Part shown: piece after piece, positions 1-11,290 of the stretch | Layout: every line of letters starts with the position of its first letter | Numbering within the stretch: the first letter of the stretch is position 1 | Assembly (NCBI RefSeq): GCF_902167145.1 | Contig: NC_050105.1 | Location: 142,275,988-142,339,987, forward strand | Direction of reading: 5' to 3' | Source of the DNA: Zea mays | Lineage: Eukaryota; Streptophyta; Magnoliopsida; Poales; Poaceae | Length of the DNA stretch: 64,000 nucleotides | Made by a program: the position numbers and the translations under genes | Notes under the pieces: model-generated | Told to the model about the DNA's origin: nothing | The model's database searches: none | The model's input: only the letters and a program-made list of their open reading frames with translations

Positions 1-44
1 GCGTAGTTTATGGCAGAGGGCATACGCGTTCGCGCGGTCCCTAC
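1..44 (+). pseudogene. 3' end of a U1 snRNA copy (cut by window start)
   Basis: The first 44 bases match the last part of the U1 copies further along: a decayed Sm site (tagtttatgg instead of taatttgtgg) followed by the terminal stem-loop IV with its CGCG-ttcg-CGCG core and the ccctac end. Only the 3' end lies inside the window, so the state of the rest is unknown. The altered Sm site suggests a decayed copy. Confidence 0.6.
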
Positions 45-620
45 AATCTTTTATTGAAATTTTAGTATATTATTATACTTGTATAATAAACTAAGTATAA
101 TTAAATATTATATCAAGTTATTTAATGGGGTGAACTTTAGCTTGTATAATAAACTAAGTATAATTAGATACTCCCTTCATTTTTTTTAGTTGTCGCTCGA
201 TAGTTCAATTTTGCACTGTCCAGCGATAACTAAAACGAAACAGAGAGAGTATTATATTAGGTTATTTAATGGGATGAACTTCTGTTGGCATCTTCCACAG
301 TGGATGTTATAATTTGACCAATATTTAGATTATTTCGTCAATTCCAGTGAAATCTGTTCACGTAGTTCATTTTCACCTAATAAATTTAATGTATATAAAA
401 TAATAGAATGAAACCGTTTTCAACTCTAATAAAATTATATGTATATATAGAATAATAGAATGAAACTGTTTAACCCAATTTAACTAACTATTTGACCGAC
501 TAAATCTATTCATAATGGACAAAAATCTTTGAATTAATACTTGGGTCAGTCCTTGTACATGTGATAGGGTAGGATCCACATCCGATCTGTTTTTTTGGTG
601 TAGTCATGGTTCTTCCTTGC
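45..620. other. AT-rich spacer between U1 units, no gene seen
   Basis: AT-rich spacer with short internally repeated phrases (for example gtatataataaactaagtataatta). Its right part, from about 470, is the upstream flank that recurs before each of the next two U1 copies (about 2120 and 3760). Short reading frames here are not conserved in any coding way. Confidence 0.5.
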
Positions 621-987
621 TATCTTAACAGCCAAAGCATCACCATCCATGAACCATGCATGTAACATGTTTGCGATTTTTCATAAAGGAAGTTATTGCC
701 CATCTCCACTTTCAGTCCATTTAACCATGTTCTTAATTTGCTGGCAACGACGATCACGAGGGCTACTATGCTGCACAGCGCACTGGATAGACTGCAGAGT
801 GCACGATAACCGATCTGTAGCTGTTCTAGTAGGAGCTTGGAACCTGGAAAGGTCGCGCCGCGCGTTGGTTCTTTGCCTAGGTGGGCTGTTTTGATAAGGC
901 CATCCAATTAGGAATGCAAAGGAGCCCCGCTCCCTATCAGCTCATCGTCTTGTCATGCACAAAACCACATGTTTAGCAGATTGGAAA

Positions 988-1036
988 GTACCACACCGGC
1001 TAATTAACAATTAGAAACGAGGGTGTATGCAATAAA
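988..1036 (+). promoter_or_regulatory. snRNA promoter (USE + TATA-like) of U1 copy 1
   Basis: GTACCACACCG at 988-998 resembles the plant upstream sequence element RTCCCACATCG, and AATAAA at 1031-1036 takes the TATA place 32 nt further on. The gap of about 32-34 nt between USE and TATA is the known mark of plant snRNA genes read by RNA polymerase II. The RNA start would be at 1063. Confidence 0.6.
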
Positions 1037-1062
1037 GGGACATGGAGGTGCTCCTTTGAAAC

Positions 1063-1224
1063 ATACTTAACTGGATGGGGTCTATGGCTCATCAAGAAGA
1101 GTCATGGCCTAGACTAGTGGCCTCCATTGCACTTGGGAGAAGCATTAGTTTACCATCTCCTCAAGTACGAGAGTGGATATCATAATTTATGGTAGAGGGG
1201 ATACGCGCCCGCGCGGTCCATGTC
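1063..1224 (+). pseudogene. U1 snRNA variant, copy 1 (decayed)
   Basis: About 162 nt in the U1 order: 5' arm, stem-loop I with loop CATCAAGAAG, TTGCAC loop of stem-loop II, Sm site, and GC-rich stem-loop IV. The 5' arm that pairs with pre-mRNA 5' splice sites reads ACTTAACTGG instead of ACTTACCTGG. Stem III has lost a pair (tacgaga instead of taggaga), the Sm site is ataatttatg, and the 3' strand of stem IV ends tccatgtc rather than tccctacc. These changes together argue that this copy is not a working U1, although its promoter is kept. Confidence 0.75.
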
Positions 1225-2641
1225 AAAACAATGCAAGTTTTGTTATTATATATAGTATATATATAATTATAAATAATTATCAAGCATAATTAAATATTAT
1301 CTTAAGTTATTTATTATGGGTTGATTTATTTTTTAACTCTAATAAAATTAAATGTATATAAAATTATAGAATGAAATCGGTTTTTTAACTCTAATATATA
1401 TATATATATATGTTATGAGATGCAAAAAGTTTCTTAAGGGTGCATGGTGAAATGACACTAAGTCACTTAGCAAGTGGGGGTTTATACTCATTAGAATGAG
1501 TCTTTATAAGAGTTGCGTTTAGAATTCACAATAAGATTTGACCAAAAGGAAAAAGGGTAGATTAAGATTTAGATTATTCTCCTAAAAGTCTAGTTAAGGC
1601 TCAAGTGTGTTTGCTGAAATTATTTAATTAAAATTAGTTAACCTTTAATTCTCTCTCTTTTTCTATTAAGATTTTAGAGGGCGCTTTTGAACTACAACCT
1701 TGTCCTAGGAAATACTAAAAATTCTGTAAAAATTATAGTAACTCCCTACTGGTTAAAATAGGTTGTCACATGATTTTGGGAAAAAATAATTAAGCTCTAT
1801 TCTAGACAAAAATAACAAGAACTAGGACAGAGGGGGCATTTTACACTACATCTTCTATCTAGAAGTGAGACTGTAGATGTTTTTCCTGGTATCTAGGTGC
1901 AGTAACATGGTCCTGTGCTAAATTTCACCAAAGGATACTTAGTGGTCTTTTATCTAGAGGTTCTCAAAGTTTAAGGCAAAAGAAGCACTTACAACTACCT
2001 TGCCCTTTGAAAAATGTATAACAACATATTTAATAATTTTCCTAAGTCTCTCTTTTGATTAGTATGGGATGGTTAAGGTAGACCCTCTATAATAAAATTA
2101 TATGTATATAGAATAATAGAATGAAACCGTTTAACCCAATTTAACTAACTATTTGACCGACTAAATCTATTCAAAATCTTTAAATTAATACTTGGGTCAG
2201 TCCTTGTACATGTGATAGGGTAGGATCCACATCCAATCTGTTTTTTCAGTGTAGTCATGGTTCTTGCTTGCTATCAGTAACAGCCAAAGCATCACCATCC
2301 ATGAACCATGCATGTAACAGGTTTGCGATTTTTTGTCAAAGGAAGCTATTGTCCATCTCCACTTTCAGTCCATTTAACCATGTTCTTAATTTGTTGGCGA
2401 CGGCGATCACCAGGGCTACTATGCTGCGCAGCGCACTGGATAGACTGCAGAGTGCATGGTAACCGATCTGTAGCTGTTCTAGTAGGAGCTTGGAACCTGG
2501 AAAGGTCGCGCCGCGTGTTGGTTCTTGGCCTAGGTGGGTTGTTTTGATAAGGCCAGTCCAATTAGGAATGCAAAGGAGCCCCGCTCCCTATCAGCTCATC
2601 GTCTTGTCATGCACAAAACCACGTGTTTAGCGGATTGGAAA

Positions 2642-2690
2642 GTACCACACCGACTAATCAACCATTAGAAACGAGGGCGTATGCAATAAA
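2642..2690 (+). promoter_or_regulatory. snRNA promoter (USE + TATA-like) of U1 copy 2
   Basis: GTACCACACCG at 2642-2652 and AATAAA at 2685-2690, again 32 nt apart, sit about 70 and 31 bases before the U1 start at 2716. Confidence 0.65.
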
Positions 2691-2715
2691 GGATATGGAG
2701 ATGCACCTTTGAAAC

Positions 2716-2877
2716 ATACTTACCTGGATGGGGTCTATAGCTCATCAAGAAGAGTCATGGCCTAGACAAGTGGCCTTCATTGCACTTGGGAGGAGCATTA
2801 GTTTACCATCTCCTCAAGTAGGAGAGTGGACATCATAATTTGTGATAGAGAGGATACGCGTCCGCGCGGTCCCTACC
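2716..2877 (+). ncRNA. U1 snRNA variant, copy 2
   Basis: U1 is the RNA of the U1 snRNP, which recognises 5' splice sites in the nucleus. This copy has the intact recognition arm ATACTTACCTGG, stem-loop I with loop CATCAAGAAG (U1-70K site), the ATTGCACTT loop of stem-loop II (U1A site), an intact Sm site ATAATTTGTG near 2835, and stem-loop IV ending ccctacc. It is 162 nt, the usual plant length. One pair of stem I is broken (ctatagctc against gagtcatgg), and stem IV has gagagga where copy 3 has gagggga. It differs from the standard plant U1 at many places, so it is a variant; whether it is expressed is not visible. Confidence 0.8.
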
Positions 2878-4281
2878 AAAACAATGCTAGTTTTGTTATT
2901 ATATATAATATATATATAATTATAAATAATTATCAAGCATAATTAAATATTATCTTAAGTTATTTATAATGAGTTGGTTTATTTTTTTAACTCTAATAAA
3001 ATTATAGAATGAAATCCGTTTTTCAACTCTAATATATATATATATATATATGTTATAAGATGCAAAAAGTTTCTTGAGGGTGCATGGTGAAATGACACTA
3101 AGTCACTTAGCAAGTGGGGGTTTATACTCATTAGAATGAGTCTTTATAAGAGTTGCGTTTAGAATTCACAATAAGATTTGACCAAAAGGAAAAAGGGTAG
3201 ATTAAGATTTAGATTATTCTCCTAAAAGTCTAGTTAAGGCTCAAGTGTGTTTGCTGAAATTATTTAATTAAAATTAGTTAACCTTTAATTCTCTCTCTTT
3301 TTCTATTAAGATTTTAGAGGGCGCTTTTGAACTACAACCTTGTCCTAGGAAATACTAAAAATTCTGTAAAAATTATAGTAACTCCCTACTGGTTAAAATA
3401 GGTTGTCACATGATTTTGGGAAAAAATAATTAAGCTCTATTCTAGACAAAAATAACAAGAACTAGGACAGAGGGGGCATTTTACACTACATCTTCTATCT
3501 AGAAGTGAGACTGTAGATGTTTTTCCTGGTATCTAGGTGCAGTAACATGGTCCTGTGCTAAATTTCACCAAAGGATACTTAGTGGTCTTTTATCTAGAGG
3601 TTCTCAAAGTTTAAGGCAAAAGAAGCACTTACAACTACCTTGCCCTTTGAAAAATGTATAACAACATATTTAATAATTTTCCTAAGTCTCTCTTTTGATT
3701 AGTATGGGATGGTTAAGGTAGACCCTCTATAATAAAATTATATGTATATAGAATAATAGAATGAAACCGTTTAACCCAATTTAACTAACTATTTGACCGA
3801 CTAAATCTATTCAAAATCTTTAAATTAATACTTGGGTCAGTCCTTGTACATGTGATAGGGTAGGATCCACATCCAATCTGTTTTTTCAGTGTAGTCATGG
3901 TTCTTGCTTGCTATCAGTAACAGCCAAAGCATCACCATCCATGAACCATGCATGTAACAGGTTTGCGATTTTTTGTCAAAGGAAGCTATTGTCCATCTCC
4001 ACTTTCAGTCCATTTAACCATGTTCTTAATTTGTTGGCGACGGCGATCACCAAGGCTACTATGCTGCGCAGCGCACTGGATAGACTGCAGAGTGCATGGT
4101 AACCGATCTGTAGCTGTTCTAGTAGGAGCTTGGAACCTGGAAAGGCCGCGCCGCGTGTTGGTTCTTGGCCTAGGTGGGCTGTTTTGATAAGGCCAGTCCA
4201 ATTAGGAATGCAAAGGAGCCCCGCTCCCTATCAGCTCATCGTCTTGTCATGCACAAAACCACGTGTTTAGCGGATTGGAAA

Positions 4282-4330
4282 GTACCACACCGACTAATCA
4301 ACCATTAGAAACGAGGGCGTATGCAATAAA
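4282..4330 (+). promoter_or_regulatory. snRNA promoter (USE + TATA-like) of U1 copy 3
   Basis: GTACCACACCG at 4282-4292 and AATAAA at 4325-4330, 32 nt apart, before the U1 start at 4356. Confidence 0.65.
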
Positions 4331-4355
4331 GGATATGGAGATGCACCTTTGAAAC

Positions 4356-4517
4356 ATACTTACCTGGATGGGGTCTATGGCTCATCAAGAAGAGTCATGG
4401 CCTAGACTAGTGGCCTCCATTGCACTTGGGAGGAGCATTAGTTTACCATCTCCTCAAGTAGGAGAGTGGACATCATAATTTGTGCTAGAGGGGATACGCG
4501 TCCGCGCGGTCCCTACC
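4356..4517 (+). ncRNA. U1 snRNA variant, copy 3 (best preserved of the array)
   Basis: Complete 162-nt U1-like sequence: ATACTTACCTGG arm; stem I ATGGCTC/GAGTCAT closes with one G-U pair around the U1-70K-type loop; stem-loop II with TTGCAC; stem III CTCCT/AGGAG; Sm site ATAATTTGTG near 4476; stem IV CGCG-tccg-CGCG and terminal ccctacc. Compared with the plant U1 I remember, many changes sit in stems and keep pairing. No feature needed for assembly is obviously missing, so this is the most likely functional copy of the array. Confidence 0.82.
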
Positions 4518-4690
4518 AAAACAATGCTAGTTTTGTTATTATATATAATATATATATATATAATTATAAATAATTATCAAGCATAATTAAATATTATCTT
4601 AAGTTATTTATAATGGGTTGGTTTATTTTTTAACTCTAATAAAATTATAGAATGAAATCCGTTTTTCAACTCTAATATATATATATATGT

Positions 4691-5519
4691 TATAAGATGC
4701 AAAAAGTTTCTTGAGGGTGCATGGTGAAATGACACTAAGTCACTTAGCAAGTGGGGGTTTATACTCATTAGAATGAGTCTTTATAAGAGTTGCGTTTAGA
4801 ATCCACATTAAGATTTGACCAAAAGGAAAAATGGTAGATTAATACTTAGATTATTCTCCTAAAAGTCTTGTTAAGGCTCAAGTGTGTTTGCTGAAATTAT
4901 TTAATTAAAATTAGTTAACCTTTAATTCTCTCTCTTTTTCTATTAAGCTTTTAGAGGGTGCTTTAGAACTACAACCTTGTCCTAGGAAATACTAAAAATT
5001 TTGTAAAAATTATAGTAACTCCCTACTGGTTAAAATAGGTTCTCATAGGATTTTGGGGTAAAAAATATTTAAGCTCTATTCTAGACAAAAATAACAAGAA
5101 CAAGGAAAGAAGGGTCATTTTACACTACATCTTCTATCTAGAAGTGAGACTGTAGATATTTTTCCTGGTATTTAGGTGTAGTAACATGGTCCTGTGCTAA
5201 ATTTCACCAAAGGATATACTTAGTGGACTTTTATCTAGGGGTTTTCAAAGTTTAAGGCAAAAGAAGCACTTACAACTACCTTGCCCTTTGAAAAATGTAA
5301 AACAACAGATTTAATAATTTTCCTAAGTCTCTCTTTTGATTAGTATGGGATGGTTTAGGTAGACCCTCTATGATGTTTATAACTTAGCCAAGGCTTCTAA
5401 TCCAAGAGTATGGTGACTTTTGCCTAAAGAAAAACACATGTGATAATAGGTCAAGGAGTGTGTGTTGAGCTAGACTCCACGGGTGTTGGGTTAAAATCTA
5501 TAGTTAACATCTAAGGTGT
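4691..5519. repeat. Diverged third start of the 1.64 kb unit
   Basis: Matches the 680-base AT-rich segment that opens units A and B, with scattered differences, then runs on into sequence the other two lack (from about 5370). The sequence is interrupted by the solo LTR and resumes at 8855. Confidence 0.6.
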
Positions 5520-8500
5520 TGTAATACCCACTTTGTAAGAAAAGTCTAAAAAGAGAAATTTTATTCCTTTATATATATGGTTGTTATCTATATTTGTTAT
5601 TTCATGTGAGCACCACATATAACAAATAAATAAATGACAAAAGACATCCAAAAATAATACATGCATCATGCTGAGATTTTATTTTGTGCATTTCGTGACA
5701 ACCTAAAATAATGTGAAAGGAAATATATCAAATTCTCTAAAGTGGAATTCAAGAATTTGAGCAAGAGAAGAAAGAATACAAAACAAAGAAAACATAAATA
5801 AATATAAAGAAAATAGTTAAACCTTCCTATTTGGGTTCAACTTGTACATTTAAAAATGAATATAAGTTCACAGATTAAAATTGAATTCAAATTTGAATTC
5901 TAGAAATTGAAAAGAGAAAGAAAAGGGAAAGAAAATATAAAAATATGGGGAAGCCACATACTGGGCCAATTCGGACTGCTCGACCCACTCTCTTCACGTC
6001 TGTCGCGCGGCCCAGCTCTAGTAAAACTGCGTCGACGCCTGGCCCCCACTTGGTAGCTTCACGCGCTCGCTCTATGTACCGCTGACGTGTGGGTCCCTCG
6101 ACCACCGGTCGTCGTCTCCACGAAAACGGCACTGCGTGAACGGACCTCACCACTTCTTGCGCGAAGCTTCCGCCAGTTCCGTGCTTGCAGGGTCTTGGGC
6201 GCCTAGCTATAAACTCGGCCGCCGCCTTACTCCGCCCTGCGCTCCGAGTGTCTGCACCGCATTGGAGTCGTTTCTGTGCAGCTACTGATAGGGTAGAGGG
6301 AGAGGGCCCTTCGCCAAACACCATTGCCGCCGCCCTCAAAATCGCGCCACACCTATCTCCGGCCCCGAAAAGCCCTGGGGGAAGGTCCGTACTGTGGTCC
6401 TGTGCCTTCTCGACGCATCCTGGTGGAAGATTCGCGATCGGTTGTGGGGGAATTTCTCGCCGTCGGGCGCATCTGCCGTGCGTCCGCAGTTCATCGGTGC
6501 CTGGGACCCCTACTCTGCAATTCCTGGTACGTGATGCTCATACGTATTCACCTTGACCCACTGTACCATCTGCGTGTATTGGAACATAGGATTAGGTTTC
6601 AATTCACCAGATGTCTATCACCGGTGAGGGGCGCGGCCGCAGGAAGAATCGCCGCCGTGGTGGATTTCGGCAGAGGTAGGAGACGTGACCTGGTCCGTCG
6701 ATCTGTGGCGAACGAATAGGATTAGATCAACGATACCGGTTCGGCTAAATGATAGGCGCCGCTGGATCGTGATCGTGTGCACATGATGAGTGGACGACAT
6801 TTTAAACCAGGATCGTAGATTTCCCCTCTGAACGGTTCAGATTAGTGCGGCACGTATCCCTTCGCCTCATTCGGTCTGCGCCGTTGATCTCGATCGAACG
6901 GTGTAAGACAGATCTGGGGTGCATAGAATATCCGTCGTTGATCTCAGATTCAACGTATAGATTTACTTACCGATTCGTTTAAATTTTGATCTAATCCAGA
7001 CCCTCGGCGTTGGATCTAGCGGCCAGGAACCGTGCATACCCCTTCGACCGCGACAATTTTGCACATAAGACCCTCTGTTTTAGGAAAACTAACCCGCCGT
7101 CCTAAGCGCCTATGCTCTGTGTTTGGGATGTCTTACACCGAGGCCCCTGCCTTTCTCAGATTTAATGCACCCAGTCCAGAGCCTATTTAAATTGTATAAA
7201 GATTAGAAATTGAGTATTTAATATGAAAATAAATGCTAGGAATTGTATAATTCATAGGAAATTCATATGAACTCCAAATTAACCCATTCCAGTTTCTAAA
7301 ATTTTGTAATATTATTCTCTACCACTTAGAGTCTCCGTTTTGACATGAAAACAGAAGAAAAATAATTTCTCACTTAATCCTATTTTAAGCACATAAAACC
7401 TTTGGAAATTCATAACTTAAAACCTATAACTCCAAAATTTATGATTCCTGTTCCTAGGATTTTATTTTAAGGTATAGATTATTATTATGTATTTTGTTTA
7501 CATGTTTGGTGTGATGTTAATTTTCTCTATACATTGTGCTTATTTGTATTGTGGCGAGTAGAAGAGCATGTGACTGAGGATCCTAGTGACCAACAGATAG
7601 AAGCAGCTGAGCAGGAGCTCATTGAAGGCAAGTTGTGCCCTTGACCACTTTTATACCCAATAATGTTCTTTAATGACATTTATTCATGCATAGGTTAATT
7701 TTGATAGGACCCAATAGGTCACCCTAGACTGTTTATCCCTATTACCTTGTTATCCCTGAATCACTTAGGTAGTTTTGCTATTGCTTTACATGGTTTTGGG
7801 ATAATCTTTCATTGTATCCATGTTCCAGTTATTTTGTTATTCTATTTATGTTCATGCCAAGATCATTAATGTTAATTGGAACATGAAGCTTAACTTGAGA
7901 AACACGTGCCACCACAAGGTAGTATGGGATGCTCTTGGCTGACTAATTAGAAAAGCTAGTGGAAGACTACCTTACCCGAAAGGGGCAAGGGCAGTAGGGG
8001 AGTTGCATGCAAGGAGGTTCTCGGGTTGATTTTGCTGCGATGGCGGTCAGACGAGGGATTCTTGCAAGTGCTCTTCCCATAAACTGTAGCGGGTTTTCGG
8101 AAGCTAGTGGAACTTTGTAAAGGCCTCGTAGTGTTGCCCTGCCTCGCTTCCTTGGTAGAGGTGTATGGGAGTCGCGATCCCTTGGCAGATGGGTAACATG
8201 ACTTGTGGGTACAGGGTACAACCTCTGCAAAGTGTAAAACTGGTATACTAGCCGTGCTCGCGGTCATGAGCAGCTCAGGACTCTCGCATGATTAATTTAT
8301 GGAACTTAAATTCAATTTGTCATTTGCATTGCATGGGATTATGTATTAATTTTGTTCTATTATTTTTATTAAGGTTTGGTATTTACTAACATCTAGTAGC
8401 TGCTAATAAAATTTTGACCAACTAATTAAAAGCAATGCTCAGCTTTAACCCCTGTTGTTGATTAGCCTTACACATCACATGAACTCACACCTTTGGTGAG

Positions 8501-8849
8501 TTCATGCCCACTGGTTTCCCCACAACTTGTTAAGCTATGATCATGTGTGAGCTCACCCTTGCTGTCTCACACCCCCACAGGAGAAGAACAGGTGGTTCAG
8601 GAGGAGCCACAAAGCGAGGAGTTTGATCTGATCTAGGTGGCGTCTCCCAGTTGACTTATTTGGCGCCAAGGATGATCCTTAGTTTGTTTTATATTTATCT
8701 TTTATTTTGTAATAAGATTTCCGCTATGTAATAAATACTCTGATGTTATTGTGACATTTATCTTTATACACTCTGTTATTGTATATGTTGTCTTCTTGGC
8801 GCATGTATGAGATTCACCCGACTTTGTTCGTTAAAGCCCGGGTGTGACA
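5520..8849 (+). mobile_element. Solo LTR, 3.3 kb, chromovirus-type gypsy
   Basis: Begins TGTAATACCC and ends GGGTGTGACA, the TG...CA ends of an LTR. The five bases before it (5515-5519) and after it (8850-8854) are both ggtgt, a perfect target-site duplication. No gag or pol lies inside, so it is a solo LTR left by LTR-LTR recombination. The long leader-like GC-rich part (about 5950-6700) and the 3' part resemble long LTRs of maize chromoviruses such as Tekay, Xilon or Prem1 from memory; the family is not settled. Reading frames at 6185-6719 and 7956-8267 belong to this LTR and are not genes. Confidence 0.8.
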
Positions 8850-8854
8850 GGTGT

Positions 8855-9500
8855 TACATTGACTGCACCTAGAGATGGCAATGGGTACTCGGAAGCCGAA
8901 AACCCGACGGGTTTTTCCCGATATGAAGGCGTGTATGGGATGATTTTTGTACACACGGATATGTTAGTGGGCAAGAATCTCTATCCGTTGGGTAGATGGG
9001 TATGAGTGGGTACTACTCATACCCGTGTATCCATGGATAAAATATACCTGCATCATTACCACTATTATCAATAATAAAGCACATATAAGCTAAAAGAAAA
9101 TCCTTCTCCAGCTATTATTTTACCACAAAAAATTCAAATATTACAACCAAATAAAGTCCATAGCTTACTACATTAAAGATATTAAACAATGCTAGTATTG
9201 TTTGACCACATAAAGTTCAAATTTTACAAATATAAAATCTATAGCTTACTAAATTAAAAAATAATATGAGTTTCATTAGGCCATGCCAGCCTAAGCCCGA
9301 CCCATGTGTGCGGGCTATGCCGGGGACCCGATGGGCCGAAATTTAAGGCCCCTACCAGGCCCGCCTTCGGGTTGTGTTAGCCCGATCCATATTATTTCGT
9401 GCGAGGTCGTGCTATGGGATCCTGTTTTTTGGTCGTGCTCGAGATAAGTTTGGATGACGAAAAAATCAAATCCTAGCATCAAACTTAGGCATCGTTTGAA
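8855..9500. mobile_element. DNA-transposon debris (hAT-like), no gene
   Basis: Starts with ctagagatggcaatgggt, like the TAGGGATG-type ends of Ac/Ds-related hAT elements, and carries the cccgatgggccg phrase found inverted in the hAT element at 48.4-49.3 kb. No clear matching right end was found. Confidence 0.35.
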
Positions 9501-9689
9501 CGGCCATACATCAAATAATTGGACGATGGTTCGGCCAATGTGAAGGATGGTAGAAGTAGAATGGTAACAATCACGTTTAAAGAACTGAATCGTCTAGTCT
9601 TGGAGGCAGCTGCTTCTGGTTCCTTCCTGTGCGAAGCTGAGAGTCATGTAGACTCAAAATACCATTTTGTCAACAATTCAATGTGCCTT

Positions 9690-10423
9690 TTCTTATATGA
9701 ATTTTGGAAATGGTTCGTGTACATGTGACATGGTAGGGGATCCATGTCCGATCTATTTCTCGGTGTAGCCATGCTTCTTGCTCGGCATCAGTAATAGCCA
9801 AATCATCACCATCCATGAACCACATGCCTCTAACAGGTTTGTGATTTTCTTCATCGAAGGATATGTTTGTCTGATCCATAGTGCAATCTAATTGTTAGAG
9901 CACACACATTTAACTGTTAGTCCTATGATTTTCTTCATCGATGGAATTTAACAAACAATTGATGTTTTCCAAAACCACTGGACTCGGTTCTTCGGTTTTG
10001 TTTTGCCGTCATGCCAACAAACTGCACGCAGTGTGTCCTTTTGAACTGTGTTTGGTACTATTGCCCCTCTTCATTTTCAGCCCATTGTGGACCATGTTCT
10101 TAATTTGCCGCTGCATAAACTAGAATACATATATCAAGTTATTGCGTGTTCGTGCTTCATTTACAGAAACAGAAGTGCCATACAGACGGGACACCTTGAG
10201 CTAGGTGGGCTCTTGTCCTAGGTGGGCTAGAGCAGCCAGGCAGACCTGTATTGATAAAGTGAGTCCAATACCGAATGTAAAGGACTCCCAGCATCAAACA
10301 GCCCACCGTCCTACCAGTTGCAAAACCACATGTTTAGCAGATTGGGAAGTACCGCATCGGCTAATCATCCAAGTGAAACCACCCGATATGCTATAAAGGG
10401 ACATGGACCTGCACCTTTGAAAC
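9690..10423 (+). repeat. Diverged upstream flank of U1 copy 4
   Basis: Recognisably the same flank that precedes U1 copies 1-3 (phrases such as catcaccatccatgaacca and accatgttcttaatttgc in the same order), with extra inserted sequence. No protein gene is seen. Confidence 0.6.
10349..10397 (+). promoter_or_regulatory. snRNA promoter (USE + TATA) of U1 copy 4
   Basis: GTACCGCATCG at 10349-10359 and a true TATAAA at 10392-10397, 32 nt apart. The promoter is better than those of the array copies although its RNA is truncated. Confidence 0.6.
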
Positions 10424-10483
10424 ATACTTACCTGGATGGGGTCTATGGCTGATCAATAAGAGTCATGACCTAGGCTAGTGGCC
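10424..10483 (+). pseudogene. U1 snRNA copy 4, 3' truncated
   Basis: Only the first 60 nt remain: intact ATACTTACCTGG, stem-loop I with loop GATCAATAAG, and the start of the junction ending gtggcc. Homology stops at 10483, where an LTR-like sequence TGAAGGGAAAATG begins. Stem-loops II-IV and the Sm site are gone, so no U1 snRNP could form. Confidence 0.75.
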
Positions 10484-11290
10484 TGAAGGGAAAATGAGCT
10501 TTAAGCTACTTCTATATTGTTTTTGGTGTTTGATGACCATTACAACTTAATGAACTAACTAGTTTGCAAAGTGGATGATTGCAAGTTCATAAGAATGGAT
10601 GTGGAGGATTAAATGTGAGTATAAGCTCAAAACTTAGAAAAAATGATATATTTTTGGAAGAGAAGAACATTGAGTGGTATGGGTGTTTGGATAAGTTCTA
10701 AAAGGTTTTAGTAACATTTTTGAAAACCTGAGAATGTTATAATGATAAAAAAAATGCAAAATAATGTTCTAGGAGCTAAGTTTGGAAGAAACTAATTAAT
10801 TGAGTTGAGAGAATCAGAATGATGAAGATATGTAACTTAGAGTGTTTGAATATACCAAGAATATGTTTGTCCGAGTCATAAAAGTGCTCAAAAGTATAGC
10901 TTAATGAAAGCAAGAGAAGAGAACACAAAATGGACAAAGTCTATGGTTATGGGAGCACTGGACCACTGTTCCAAAGAGTGTGTTTCGAGGACACAGACAA
11001 TTGTTACACCGGACTATAGTCCCATGTTCATCGGACTAAAACTTTTAGAGAAGTTGTTTTTGCACACAGTTGACTCGACACGTCGAACTAAATCTGGTGG
11101 TGCAACGAACCAGAATCCTATTGAGCTCGTTTTGGAGAAGTCAGATGGTACATTAGACTGGGTGTTCTCGAGTGTAGGCGCGGGTTGCTGGCCGCAACCC
11201 GATCAGGAAGGCTGGGGCGGCGCTGGAAGAACTTGTCGGTGACCTATGATAGCGGTTGAACGGAACCACTCGCCGTTTATCGCCGGCAAC
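10484..11290 (+). mobile_element. Degenerate Sirevirus-like LTR fragment
   Basis: Starts TGAAGGGAAAATG, close to the TGAAAGGGAA start of Opie/Ji LTRs, has a gtgtttgatgaccat phrase at the right distance, and around 11010 has caccggactatagtcc, like the caccggac palindromes of Sirevirus LTRs. The right end was not found. No conserved coding. Confidence 0.35.

Larger units (their letters stand above)
1411..3050. repeat. 1.64 kb tandem unit A (contains U1 copy 2)
   Basis: Bases from 1411 on recur exactly 1640 bases later, over a whole unit, with long stretches identical by eye (for example 1441-2090 against 3081-3730). The unit holds a 680-base AT-rich segment, the shared U1 upstream flank and one U1 gene. 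The near identity implies recent duplication or ongoing gene conversion. Confidence 0.85.
3051..4690. repeat. 1.64 kb tandem unit B (contains U1 copy 3)
   Basis: Second copy of the 1640-base unit. A third, more diverged start of the unit follows from about 4691 and runs to the solo LTR insertion at 5520, without a further U1 gene. Confidence 0.85.

Noticed and set aside
2268..2547. Small conserved proteins in the 1.64 kb units (frames repeated at 3908-4187)
   Set aside because: They lie in the U1 upstream flank, overlap on both strands and repeat only because the units are duplicates.
6185..6719. Two overlapping GC-rich frames as a host gene
   Set aside because: They lie within the 3.3 kb solo LTR and show no domain.
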